From positions 170,787 through 234,786 of the forward strand of contig NZ_BBYK01000038.1 in assembly GCF_001570365.1 (NCBI RefSeq): 64,000 nucleotides of DNA. The letters are read 5' to 3'. This DNA comes from Microtetraspora fusca (GTDB taxonomy: Bacteria; Actinomycetota; Actinomycetes; Streptosporangiales; Streptosporangiaceae). The notes beneath the pieces were generated by a model that did no database searches, was not told the origin of the DNA, and saw only the letters and a list, made by a program, of their open reading frames with translations. Made by a program: the position numbers and the translations under genes. Of the stretch, positions 9,259 through 16,648 are shown in pieces (the first letter of the stretch is position 1; each line of letters opens with the position of its first letter).

Positions 9259-9369
9259 GCCGGGCCTTCACTCGGTCCTCGCTCCCTTCCGCTCCGCTCC
9301 CTTGATCCCGGTGAAGGTTCGCGGACGCCAGCCGGCCGGCGGGACGTCCAAAACCCGGTGGTGTCCACG

Positions 9370-9448
9370 GCAGGTCGCCGGCCTGCCCGTCCCGGAGATT
9401 TCAGGGACCGGCAGGTCGCAGCCTGCCCGTCCCGGAGATTTCAGGGAC
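9370..9448. repeat. Two copies of a 40-bp direct repeat
   Basis: The 28-base stretch beginning GCCTGCCCGTCCCGGAGATT is identical at 9381-9408 and 9421-9448, and both are preceded by CAGGTCGC. The period is 40 bases. It lies directly downstream of the nucleotidyltransferase gene, whose stop is at 9469. Confidence 0.8.
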
Positions 9449-9468
9449 GCGAGGAGGCCGGATGGACG

Positions 9469-10572
9469 TCAGATATCGCTGGAGAACCGGACCGAGCACT
9501 CGTCCAGCGTCACGCCCGGCCAGATGCGGGCGCCGGCGGCGAGCTCGTTGCCTGGGCCGATGACGGCCCCGTCGCCGACCACCACGTCGCGGAGCACCGC
9601 GCCCGTGGAGACGCGGGCCCCCGGGCCGACGATCGAGTCGATGACGGTCGCCCCCGGCTCCACCACGGCACCGTCGCCGAGGACGCTGCCCTGGACGGTG
9701 GCCCCAGCCTCGACCGTGACCCCGGCGCCCACGACCGTGCCGCCGCCGACCTTGGCCTCGGGCGAGACCCTCGCCCCGTCCAGCAGGAGGAACTCGCCCA
9801 CCGGACCGGGCAGTGCGGGCGACTCCAGCCTGCCCAGCACGAGGTCGGCGGACCCCTGGACGAAGGCGGCCGGGGTGCCCACGTCCAGCCAGTACGACGT
9901 GTCCGAGTAGCCCAGGACCAGCTCGCCCGACTCGATCAGCCCGGGGAACGTCTCCCGCTCCACCGAGACGACCTGCCCGGCCGGGATGGCGTCGATGACC
10001 GAGCGCTGGAACACGTAGCACCCGGCGTTGATCCGGTTGGTGACCGGATTGGGGGTCTTCTCCAGGAACGCGGTGACGCGGTCGTCGGCGTCGGTCGGCA
10101 CGCAGCCGAACCGGGATGGGTCGTCCACCTCGGTCAGGTGGAGCGTGGCGGCGGCGCCGCGCTCGACGTGCACCCTGATCTGGTCGGAGATGTCGTGCCC
10201 GGAGAGGATGTCGCCGTTGAGCACCAGCACGGGGTCGTCCGCTCCGCAGGTGAGCGCCTCGGCCGCGTTGCGGATCGCGCCGCCGGTGCCGAGGGGCGTC
10301 TCCTCGGTCATGTAGACGATCTCCAGCCCCAGGCCGGAGCCGTCACCGAACGCCTCGGCGAACATCGAGGCGCGATAGGAGGTGGCGAACACGATCCGGC
10401 GCACCCCGAACGAGCGGGCCTTGGCCAGTTGGTGCGCGAGGAACGGAACCCCAGCGGTCGGCAGCAATGGCTTCGGCGTAAAAAGCGTCAAGGGCCGCAA
10501 ACGCGTACCTTGGCCTCCAACCAGAAGAATCGCCTCATAATGGGCTGACTCCGGCAAACAGCTCGTCCTCAC
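9469..10572 (-). CDS. Sugar-1-phosphate nucleotidyltransferase with left-handed beta-helix (mannose-1-phosphate guanylyltransferase type)
   Basis: 367 residues. The N-terminal NTP-transferase domain has the pyrophosphorylase signature LLVGGQGTRLRPLTLFTPKP, with LGTGGAIRNA and VLNGDILSG following; from about residue 265 the protein becomes hexapeptide repeats (GGTVVGAGVTVEAGATVQGS, GPGARVSTGAVLRD), the left-handed beta-helix found in GDP-mannose and similar pyrophosphorylases. By family and by position near fbiA-fbiB it corresponds to mycobacterial Rv3264c (manB), which makes GDP-mannose for wall glycans; nucleotide and sugar cannot be proven from sequence. The start is GTG 10572. A near-palindrome that resembles an iron-regulator box sits 8 bases upstream. 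Confidence 0.85.
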   Translation of the reverse strand: MRTSCLPESAHYEAILLVGGQGTRLRPLTLFTPKPLLPTAGVPFLAHQLAKARSFGVRRIVFATSYRASMFAEAFGDGSGLGLEIVYMTEETPLGTGGAIRNAAEALTCGADDPVLVLNGDILSGHDISDQIRVHVERGAAATLHLTEVDDPSRFGCVPTDADDRVTAFLEKTPNPVTNRINAGCYVFQRSVIDAIPAGQVVSVERETFPGLIESGELVLGYSDTSYWLDVGTPAAFVQGSADLVLGRLESPALPGPVGEFLLLDGARVSPEAKVGGGTVVGAGVTVEAGATVQGSVLGDGAVVEPGATVIDSIVGPGARVSTGAVLRDVVVGDGAVIGPGNELAAGARIWPGVTLDECSVRFSSDI

Positions 10573-10579
10573 ATTGGCG

Positions 10580-10592
10580 AGGTTAGCCTAAC
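10580..10592. promoter_or_regulatory. IdeR/DmdR-box-like palindrome upstream of the nucleotidyltransferase
   Basis: AGGTTAGCCTAAC is identical to the central 13 positions of the actinobacterial iron box consensus (AGGTTAGSCTAAC core), but the outer arms do not match. It is 8 bases upstream of the GTG at 10572, where a repressor could block initiation. A TAGGCT within it could also serve as a -10. Confidence 0.3.
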
Positions 10593-10672
10593 GATCCGCA
10601 GGACGCCGTGAGGAAACCAGATGTGCCCGACCTGAGACCTGGGCATGGAATTCCGCTGGCCAGGCAAATGCC

Positions 10673-11161
10673 ATGAATCGCGCAATCGGCCACAACGGCA
10701 GGGTGGCCGGGATCACTTTCATCCATCCCCGCGAAATCGGACCGACCCCGGGCCGCGGCTCCATACGCCACCACCCCACGGGGCCCGGCCGCCGCCTGTC
10801 CCACCTCTGGAGTAAAGGATTCGCTACACTCTGGCTCGACACGCTGGATGCGCGACCCCGGGCTCAGATCGTCGGCGCCGTCGATCGGCTGGCCGAAAGT
10901 GGTCCCGGACTGGGTCGCCCACTGGTCGACAAGCTGGGCGGCTCTCGGATCCACAACTTGAAGGAGCTGCGTCCGGGCTCTGCCGGCCGCTCCGAGATTC
11001 GGATCTTGTTCGTGTTCGACCCGTGGCGCTCAGCCATTCTCCTCGTGGGTGGGGACAAGTCCGGAGACTGGTCGGGCTGGTACCGCCGGGCCATCCCCCG
11101 GGCCGAAGAACTGTACGGGGAATACCTCAAAGAGCGCGAGGCGGAGGAGAAGGACCGATGA
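10673..11161 (+). CDS. HigB/Gp49-like type II toxin (start uncertain)
   Basis: Residues after about 45 form a compact RelE/HigB-superfamily Gp49-like domain: LDTLDARPRAQIVGAVDRL, LGRPLVDKLGGSRIHNLKEL, RSEIRILFVFDPWRSAILL and GGDKSGDWSGWYRRAIP are the usual blocks. Such toxins are ribosome-dependent mRNA interferases. The first 45 codons from ATG 10673 do not look like the family, and no ATG, GTG or TTG exists closer to the domain, so either the gene has an extended N-terminus or the natural start was lost by mutation. The stop overlaps the antitoxin start by four bases (ATGA), the coupled toxin-first order typical of higBA. Confidence 0.75.
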   Translation: MNRAIGHNGRVAGITFIHPREIGPTPGRGSIRHHPTGPGRRLSHLWSKGFATLWLDTLDARPRAQIVGAVDRLAESGPGLGRPLVDKLGGSRIHNLKELRPGSAGRSEIRILFVFDPWRSAILLVGGDKSGDWSGWYRRAIPRAEELYGEYLKEREAEEKDR

Positions 11162-11493
11162 CGAACTTTCCCAAGTGGAGCGACATCCGCGGCGACATCG
11201 TGGCCGCCTCGGGCGGAGAAGAGGCCGTGGCCGAGGCGCGGCGTCGCAACCAGGCCTACATCGACGGCGTCCGGCTGGCCGAACGCCGTAAGAACCTGGG
11301 CCTGTCCCAGACCGAGGTCGCCGATCTGATGGGGGTGACCAAGAGCCGGGTCTCCCAGATCGAACGCGGCGAGGTGTCCACCGTGGAGGCCATCGTCCGC
11401 TATGTGCAGGCCCTCGGCGGCCACCTCCAGATCTCCGCGGTGTTCGGCGATGACCTGTACATCCTGCGCGGCGCCGATCCCCACGCCGCCTGA
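11158..11493 (+). CDS. HigA-type helix-turn-helix antitoxin
   Basis: 111 residues with an XRE-type helix-turn-helix at about residues 41-95: VRLAERRKNLGLSQTEVADL then GVTKSRVSQIERGEVSTVEA. It would bind the toxin and repress the shared promoter. The ATG at 11158 overlaps the toxin stop by four bases, and GGAGGAGAAGGACCG upstream supplies the ribosome binding site. The C-terminus (LQISAVFGDDLYILRG) is typical of Gp49-associated antitoxins. The nearest upstream site with promoter potential is the 100-base gap before the toxin frame. Confidence 0.85.
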   Translation: MTNFPKWSDIRGDIVAASGGEEAVAEARRRNQAYIDGVRLAERRKNLGLSQTEVADLMGVTKSRVSQIERGEVSTVEAIVRYVQALGGHLQISAVFGDDLYILRGADPHAA

Positions 11494-11536
11494 ACTCGAC
11501 CTCTCCCGCCGCGCCTCGGTCCTCTGAGCCGCGGGG

Positions 11537-12490
11537 TCAGTCCTCCAGGTGGTCGCCGCGTACCGGTCCGGCGTGCGACTCGACCGGTACGGCGGGGGCC
11601 GACCGGCGTGCGGAGAGGCCGGCGAGGCCGGCGCACACGAGGTCGCCCACCGAGACGATCAGCCGTGAGCAGAGCGTCGCGGCGATCGCGGCGTCCTGGC
11701 TGAGCACGGGAGCCAGCGCGGCGACCATCGCGACCTCGCGCACCCCCGCACCGGCCGGGGCGATCACCACGATGAAGCCCAGGGACCAGGCCAGGGCGAA
11801 CGCGCCGACGCTGAGCAGCGCCGCCTTCGGGCCCGACGCCCCGAGCCCGTGGACGATCAGCGCGAGATGCGCGCCGTACGCCGCCCAGCCGCCGAAGGCC
11901 CAGCCGCACGCGACCAGCACGCCGCGGCGGGTCAGCGGCCGTTCCAGCGGAGCCCGGCGCAGCAGCCGGAGCCCGCGGTTGATGCACCAGTTGACCACGG
12001 ACGGGTGCAGGGCCGCCGCGAGCACCGGGATCAGCAGCAGCAGCCAGGCGAACCGGGCGACGGAGCCGCCCGCGAGCACCGGCAGGGTCACGGCGGCCGT
12101 CAGGAGGCCGCTGCCCAGATAGACGGGATAGGTGAGGAAGAAGGCCGCCGCGCTGCGCGCCCGGGGGACGCCGTGGTCGCGGCCCATCTCCATCTGCGCG
12201 AGCACCGGCCACAGCGAGCCCGGGATGTACTTACCGAGCTGACCGACGAAGAAGATCTTGGCGGCGTGCGGGAACGCCAGCGGCGAGCCGAGATCGGCGA
12301 GCAGCGCGCGCCACATCATCATGCCGCAGAGCAGCGCGGCGAGCACGGCGAGCAGCGAGCCGCCGAGCTCCGGCCACGACAGGCGGGCGAACCCCTCGGA
12401 CACCTCGGTCCACCGGCTCGCCACCGCCCACGCGCCGAAGCCCAGCGCGACGGCCAGGAAGAGCAGCCGCAGCGCCTTGCGGCCGCTCAC
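11537..12490 (-). CDS. Flippase-like polytopic membrane protein (lysylphosphatidylglycerol synthase TM / UPF0104 family), copy 1
   Basis: 317 residues, seven to eight hydrophobic segments, belonging to the MprF-TM/AglD-like family often found with wall glycosyltransferases and thought to move lipid-linked intermediates. Family blocks visible are FFVGQLGKYIPGSLWPVL and the GFIVVIAPAGAGVREVAMV segment. The GTG at 12490 is chosen because GAGGGAGGGCCG precedes it; a start 8 codons upstream has no better site. It shares these blocks with the protein encoded at 13627-14574, so the two are paralogues placed either side of a methyltransferase. Substrate unknown. Confidence 0.8.
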   Translation of the reverse strand: MSGRKALRLLFLAVALGFGAWAVASRWTEVSEGFARLSWPELGGSLLAVLAALLCGMMMWRALLADLGSPLAFPHAAKIFFVGQLGKYIPGSLWPVLAQMEMGRDHGVPRARSAAAFFLTYPVYLGSGLLTAAVTLPVLAGGSVARFAWLLLLIPVLAAALHPSVVNWCINRGLRLLRRAPLERPLTRRGVLVACGWAFGGWAAYGAHLALIVHGLGASGPKAALLSVGAFALAWSLGFIVVIAPAGAGVREVAMVAALAPVLSQDAAIAATLCSRLIVSVGDLVCAGLAGLSARRSAPAVPVESHAGPVRGDHLED

Positions 12491-12560
12491 CGGCCCTCCC
12501 TCAGCGCGCCCCACATCGCCACGCCGACGACGAGCGCACCCCGAGGGTCTCGTATGCGGG

Positions 12561-13406
12561 TCATGGCGTGCGTACCGGCTCGGGCGGTTGCGGGAGCACG
12601 GGTCCGCGCGGGCGGCGCGGCCTCCGGGTCGCGACCCACAGGTACGTCGGCACGATCGGGAGCAGCGCCTTCAACGCCGAACGCGGCGCGCGCTCCAGAG
12701 TGCCCTTGGCGGCCCGCCCGACCGCTCCGGGGAACAGCTCGCCACCAGCGAACCGCTCGGGCGAGGCCAGCACCGGGAACGTGTAGTCCCACACGTGGAA
12801 GTCCCTGAGCATCCGGCGCAGGCCGCCCCGGGTGCGGAACCGTTCGTAGTAGTTGTCCGCCCGGCCGAACGCCCGCACGTAGCGGTCGGCGGCGGCGGGC
12901 GGCAGATAGGAGAGAAACGGCAGCTTGTAGTGCGGCTCCATGACGCCGAGCCGGTTGCCGAGGCCGAGGTAGAGCACGCCGTCGTCGGCCAGCACCCGGT
13001 GCATGTCCTTGATCACGGCGTCGGGGTCCACCACGTGCTCGTAGATGTGGTTGAACACCAGCACGTCGATCGAGCCGTCCGGGAACGGCAGCGCCCCGCC
13101 GTCGGCGCACACGAACTCGACGCGCTCACCGAAGCGCTCCGCGGCCTTGCGCAGCCCGGGGACGTCGATGTCCACCCCGAACGTGCGGCTCGCGCCCGCG
13201 CGCGCCAGCTCGTCGGCGATGAACCCGGCGGAGCAGCCGATGTCGGCGACGGTCAGCCCGGCCAGCGGGCGGTCGGGGTCCTTCGCGCCCAGGAAGTGCC
13301 CGAGCACCGCGATGATCTTCGCCGCCTTGCGGCGGCGCTTCTCCTCGTCCAGCATCGCGGACTGGAACTCGGAGTACTCAAGCTGGGCGGCCCGTTGCCT
13401 GCTCAC
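12561..13406 (-). CDS. Class I SAM-dependent methyltransferase
   Basis: 281 residues from the GTG at 13406. Motif I is VADIGCSAGFIADELARAGA, followed by the acidic residue at the end of strand 2 (TFGVDIDVPGL), the CADGGALPFPDGSIDVLVFN motif and VLADDGVLYLGLGNR, the standard Methyltransf_11 layout. The C-terminal third (residues 160-281) is longer than the core fold and contains a hydrophobic/basic end. The frame stays open for 133 codons upstream, but that part is Arg-rich, lacks any domain and overlaps the promoter side of the divergent gene, so I exclude it. Located between two flippase paralogues, it likely methylates an envelope glycan or lipid intermediate. Confidence 0.8.
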   Translation of the reverse strand: MSRQRAAQLEYSEFQSAMLDEEKRRRKAAKIIAVLGHFLGAKDPDRPLAGLTVADIGCSAGFIADELARAGASRTFGVDIDVPGLRKAAERFGERVEFVCADGGALPFPDGSIDVLVFNHIYEHVVDPDAVIKDMHRVLADDGVLYLGLGNRLGVMEPHYKLPFLSYLPPAAADRYVRAFGRADNYYERFRTRGGLRRMLRDFHVWDYTFPVLASPERFAGGELFPGAVGRAAKGTLERAPRSALKALLPIVPTYLWVATRRPRRPRGPVLPQPPEPVRTP

Positions 13407-13626
13407 CTGACGCTCACCACTCCCCGGCCGCCGCGCGGCCCGATCCGCCGGGCACCGCAGGGCCCGCCGCCGCTCATCGGCCCGCTCACCGCTCTCGCGC
13501 CTCCTGCGGCGCGCACCAGTCGCTTCCCACGCCGCCCAACAGTACCGGCGTGTCCGGGGCTCCTCGGCCCGGCCTGTGGAAAACTCACCCCTACCAAACG
13601 GTAGCTTCGGGCCGTACTCTTGGCGG

Positions 13627-14574
13627 ATGCTGCGCCGCCTGCGATCGAGCCCGCTGCTCAGGGGCCTGCTGGCCCTGATCGCGCTGGGGTTCCTGGCATA
13701 CGGCCTGGCCAGGAACTGGACGGAGACCTCGGCCGCCCTCGCCCGCCTCTCGTGGTGGTCGCTGGCCGGCTGCGCCGCCGCCGTGCTGGCCGGCTTCGCC
13801 TTCATGCTGCTCGCCTGGAGGGCCGTCCTGGGCGGCCTCGGCTCGCACCTGCCGTTCCCGGTGGCCGCTCGCGTGCTCTACGTCGGGCAGCTCGGCAAGT
13901 ACATCCCCGGCTCGGTGTGGGCGTTCGCCGCGATGATGGAGCTGGCCCGCGACCACGGGGCGCCTCCCCGGCGGACGTTCAGCGCCACGGCGCTCGCCCT
14001 GGTCACCTCGCTCGGCTGCGCGCTCACCCTGGCGGCGGCCACGCTCTCCCACCAGATGGCCGGCCAGGCGTGGCAGTTGCTCGCGCTGATCCCGCTTATC
14101 CTCGTCGGCCTGCACCCCCGCGTGATGACCTGGGGCCTCAACCTCGCCCTCAGGATCGCCCGCAAGGAGCCGCTCGACCGGGTGCTGAGCGGAGCCGACA
14201 TGGCCCGGGCGGCCGGCTGGACCATGGCCGGCTGGCTCTGCTACGGCGCCCACCTGTGGTTCCTCGTCGCCGGCCTGCGCCCCGGCGGGCTCTCGCTCTA
14301 CGCCGTCGCCGCCGGAGCGTACGCGCTGGCCTGGGCGACCGGCATCCTCACGGTCGTGGTCCCGGCCGGCATCGGCGTACGCGAAGGCGCCATGGTCGTG
14401 GCCCTGGCGCCCGTCCTCGACACCCCGAGGGCGCTGGTGGTCGCGGTCGTGTCGCGGGTGGCCTTCACGCTGGGGGACGCCGCGTGGGCCGGGATCGGCT
14501 TCCTGCTCGCCCGCGCCGTCCCGCGCCCGGCCCTCCCCTCGGGTCAGGAGAGCCCGAGCAGCGTGTCGAGGTAG
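13627..14574 (+). CDS. Flippase-like polytopic membrane protein, copy 2
   Basis: 315 residues from the ATG at 13627, with an alternative ATG at 13576 adding a hydrophilic 17-residue extension. The blocks LYVGQLGKYIPGSVWAFAAM and TVVVPAGIGVREGAMVVALA parallel those of copy 1 at 11537-12490, including the following RDHG motif, so the pair arose by duplication. Eight hydrophobic segments are visible. Its 3' end overlaps the convergent glycosyltransferase gene by 31 bases. A role in moving a lipid-linked sugar across the membrane for the neighbouring glycosyltransferases is plausible but inferred only from context. Confidence 0.8.
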   Translation: MLRRLRSSPLLRGLLALIALGFLAYGLARNWTETSAALARLSWWSLAGCAAAVLAGFAFMLLAWRAVLGGLGSHLPFPVAARVLYVGQLGKYIPGSVWAFAAMMELARDHGAPPRRTFSATALALVTSLGCALTLAAATLSHQMAGQAWQLLALIPLILVGLHPRVMTWGLNLALRIARKEPLDRVLSGADMARAAGWTMAGWLCYGAHLWFLVAGLRPGGLSLYAVAAGAYALAWATGILTVVVPAGIGVREGAMVVALAPVLDTPRALVVAVVSRVAFTLGDAAWAGIGFLLARAVPRPALPSGQESPSSVSR

Positions 14575-15620
14575 GTGTTCCAGAACGGCTCGGGATCGAC
14601 GGCCTTGACCCCCTCTGCCAGCCGCCGGGGCGTACCAGGCCGGTAGAAGCGCGTGATCGCCTCGGCCAGCGCGTCGACGGAGCCCGGCTCGACGAGCAGG
14701 CCGTCCACGTCGTCCGTCACGTTGTCGGGCAGCGCGCCGACCCGGGTCGCGATGACGGGGACGCCGTGCTCGTGGCCGAGCCACACGTTCTGGCTGGCCG
14801 TGGCGGAGCGGTAGGGCAGCACGAGCGCGTCGGCCCGCGCGAACAGCCCCGGCACGTCCTCCGCCGGGACATATCCTGGCCGCAGCTCGACCCGACCGTC
14901 CAGCCCCAGCTCGCCGATGAGCGCCCTGGTCTCCTCCAAGCCGCCCCAGAACTCGCCCGCGACCGTGAGGCGCACGTCCGGTACCCGGGCCAGCGCCCGC
15001 AACAGCAGGTCGAGCCCCTTGTACGGCCGGACGATGCCGAAGAACAGCAGTTCACGGCGCGGCTCACCGCCCCGGGCGGCGGCGCCCCCGGACGCGGGCA
15101 GGTGCGGCGCGAGCGCGGACACCGCCACGGGGACCCGCGCGAGGCCGCGGGCCAGCTCCGCCTGCTGCTCCGAGTGGGCCAGGACCGCGTCCACCCGCGA
15201 CAGCAGCGCCTTCATCAGCGGCCGGTCGTACGGCTTGCTCTCGTGCGGCAGCACGTTGTGGCACAGCGCGACCACGCGCGTTCTGCGGCGCAGGCCGTAC
15301 AGGATGCCGAGGTAGGCGGGCACCTGGACGGGGCTGAGCACAGCCAGGATCACGAGGTCGGCGCTCCGCAGACGCCGCCCGCAGCGGACCCAGCCGTCGG
15401 GCCGCCGCCAGTCGAGCTCGCGGCGCGTCCCGGGGTACGGCTCGCCTTCCGGCGTGTCGATCGTCTGCTGTCCGGGATAGAGGAAGGAGGGGTACTGCGC
15501 CCGCCATGACTCGATCACCACATCGTGCCCGCAGGCCCGCAGCCGGTGGGCCAGCTCGGTGGTGTGCTGGGCGCCGCCTCCCTTGTAGGGGTAGGTCGGG
15601 CCGACGATCGCGATCCTCAT
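14544..15620 (-). CDS. Glycosyltransferase family 4
   Basis: 358 residues with the GT-B two-domain fold. The N-terminal glycine-rich entry is MRIAIVGPTYPYKGGGAQHT; the C-terminal nucleotide-sugar domain begins at LLFFGIVRPYKGLDLLLRAL and continues with FARADALVLPYRSATASQN and GVPVIATRVGALPDNV, the acceptor/donor pocket of GT4 enzymes. It is cytoplasmic and probably membrane-associated. The start ATG 15620 lies 10 bases from the stop of the next upstream gene (15631), so the two form an operon with the polyprenyl-phosphate glycosyltransferase. Sugar specificity cannot be read from the sequence. Confidence 0.88.
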   Translation of the reverse strand: MRIAIVGPTYPYKGGGAQHTTELAHRLRACGHDVVIESWRAQYPSFLYPGQQTIDTPEGEPYPGTRRELDWRRPDGWVRCGRRLRSADLVILAVLSPVQVPAYLGILYGLRRRTRVVALCHNVLPHESKPYDRPLMKALLSRVDAVLAHSEQQAELARGLARVPVAVSALAPHLPASGGAAARGGEPRRELLFFGIVRPYKGLDLLLRALARVPDVRLTVAGEFWGGLEETRALIGELGLDGRVELRPGYVPAEDVPGLFARADALVLPYRSATASQNVWLGHEHGVPVIATRVGALPDNVTDDVDGLLVEPGSVDALAEAITRFYRPGTPRRLAEGVKAVDPEPFWNTYLDTLLGLS

Positions 15621-15630
15621 CGTGCCGCCG

Positions 15631-16563
15631 TCACTCGGACCGGGAGCGGACGATCAGGTCGGCGAGCAGCGCGAGCGACCCGATCAGCAATCCCGAGATG
15701 AAGATCACGATCGTGTTGCTGGTCAGGTAGATCGTCCTGTGCGTGACCACGTCGAACACGCCCTTGAAGAAACCGATGCCGACCAGCCACAGCGCGGGCG
15801 GCATCAGGACCTTCAGCGGGTTGAAGTACATGATCATCCGGAGCACCTGGAGGATGTACCGGTAGGCGTCCGAGACGAAGCCGAACTTCGACTTGCCGGC
15901 CCGCTTGGCGTACTCGATGGGCAGGTAGTAGACGTCGTGCTGGTTCGACAGGAACGCCAGCGTGATCGTCGTGACGCAGGAGAACCCGGGCGGCAGCAGC
16001 CGCAGGTACGGCTTGGCGACCGACTTGCGGAACGCCCGCAGGCCGGAGTTCAGGTCGGGGATCTTCTGCCCGGCCAGCCGTTCGGCGACCTTGCGGATGA
16101 ACCACTTGGCCGGCACCCGCAGGAACTTGTGCGAGCCCTCCTCGGTGGTCCGGGCGCCGACGACCTGGTCGACGGTCGGGTCCTTGTCCAGGATCTCGAC
16201 CAGCTCGGGGATGCGCTCGTTGGGGTACGTCATGTCGGCGTCGGTCCACACGACGATCTCACCGCGGGCCTCCTGGGAGCCGATCCGGCGAACAGTGCCG
16301 GATCCGCCGTTGCGGTGGAACGCCTTGATCCGCATGTGCGGGAACCGCGGCGCGGCCTCCCGGAGCCGGGCCAGCGTCTCGTCGGTCGAGCAGTCGTCGA
16401 CGGCGAGCAGCTCGTACGTGTAGCCGCTGGAGTCCATGGCGGCGCAGATGCGCTCGACCTCGTCGATCACGTGGTCCTGCTCGTTGTAACAGGGCAGGAC
16501 GATCGTCACGTAAGGGTTGTCGGCGGGGATCACGGCGCTTCCAGAGGTATCGGGCGTGCTCAC
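15631..16563 (-). CDS. Family 2 glycosyltransferase, dolichol-phosphate mannosyltransferase/GtrB type
   Basis: 310 residues. The catalytic GT2 domain starts at YVTIVLPCYNEQDHVIDEVE; the metal-binding motif is in VVWTDADMTYPNERI, and the GLRAFRKSVAKPYLRLLPPG block is typical of DPM1-like enzymes. Two hydrophobic segments near the C-terminus (PPALWLVGIGFFKGVFDVV; IVIFISGLLIGSLALLADLI) anchor it, as in GtrB. Such enzymes load a sugar from a nucleotide donor onto polyprenyl phosphate; membrane GT-C enzymes then use it outside. The GTG at 16563 gives the standard N-terminus. Co-directional with the GT4 gene 10 bases downstream. A GtrA-type flippase, the usual partner, is encoded far away at the right edge. 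Confidence 0.88.
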   Translation of the reverse strand: MSTPDTSGSAVIPADNPYVTIVLPCYNEQDHVIDEVERICAAMDSSGYTYELLAVDDCSTDETLARLREAAPRFPHMRIKAFHRNGGSGTVRRIGSQEARGEIVVWTDADMTYPNERIPELVEILDKDPTVDQVVGARTTEEGSHKFLRVPAKWFIRKVAERLAGQKIPDLNSGLRAFRKSVAKPYLRLLPPGFSCVTTITLAFLSNQHDVYYLPIEYAKRAGKSKFGFVSDAYRYILQVLRMIMYFNPLKVLMPPALWLVGIGFFKGVFDVVTHRTIYLTSNTIVIFISGLLIGSLALLADLIVRSRSE

Positions 16564-16648
16564 GTCGGCAAAGGGTACTCTGCCGCGGCCACCTCCCCGC
16601 CCCCAGATCGCGATCTCGTGCGGCTTCCGCCCCCTTACGCCCGCGGCC

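Larger units (their letters stand above)
9109..9468. other. Gene-free 360-base stretch made of repeats
   Basis: No convincing coding frame is present. The stretch holds the right copy of the inverted repeat (9190-9258), a region similar to the inner part of that repeat (about 9258-9300), and a 40-bp direct repeat (9370-9448). It separates the glycosylase gene from the nucleotidyltransferase gene, which both read leftward. Confidence 0.6.
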
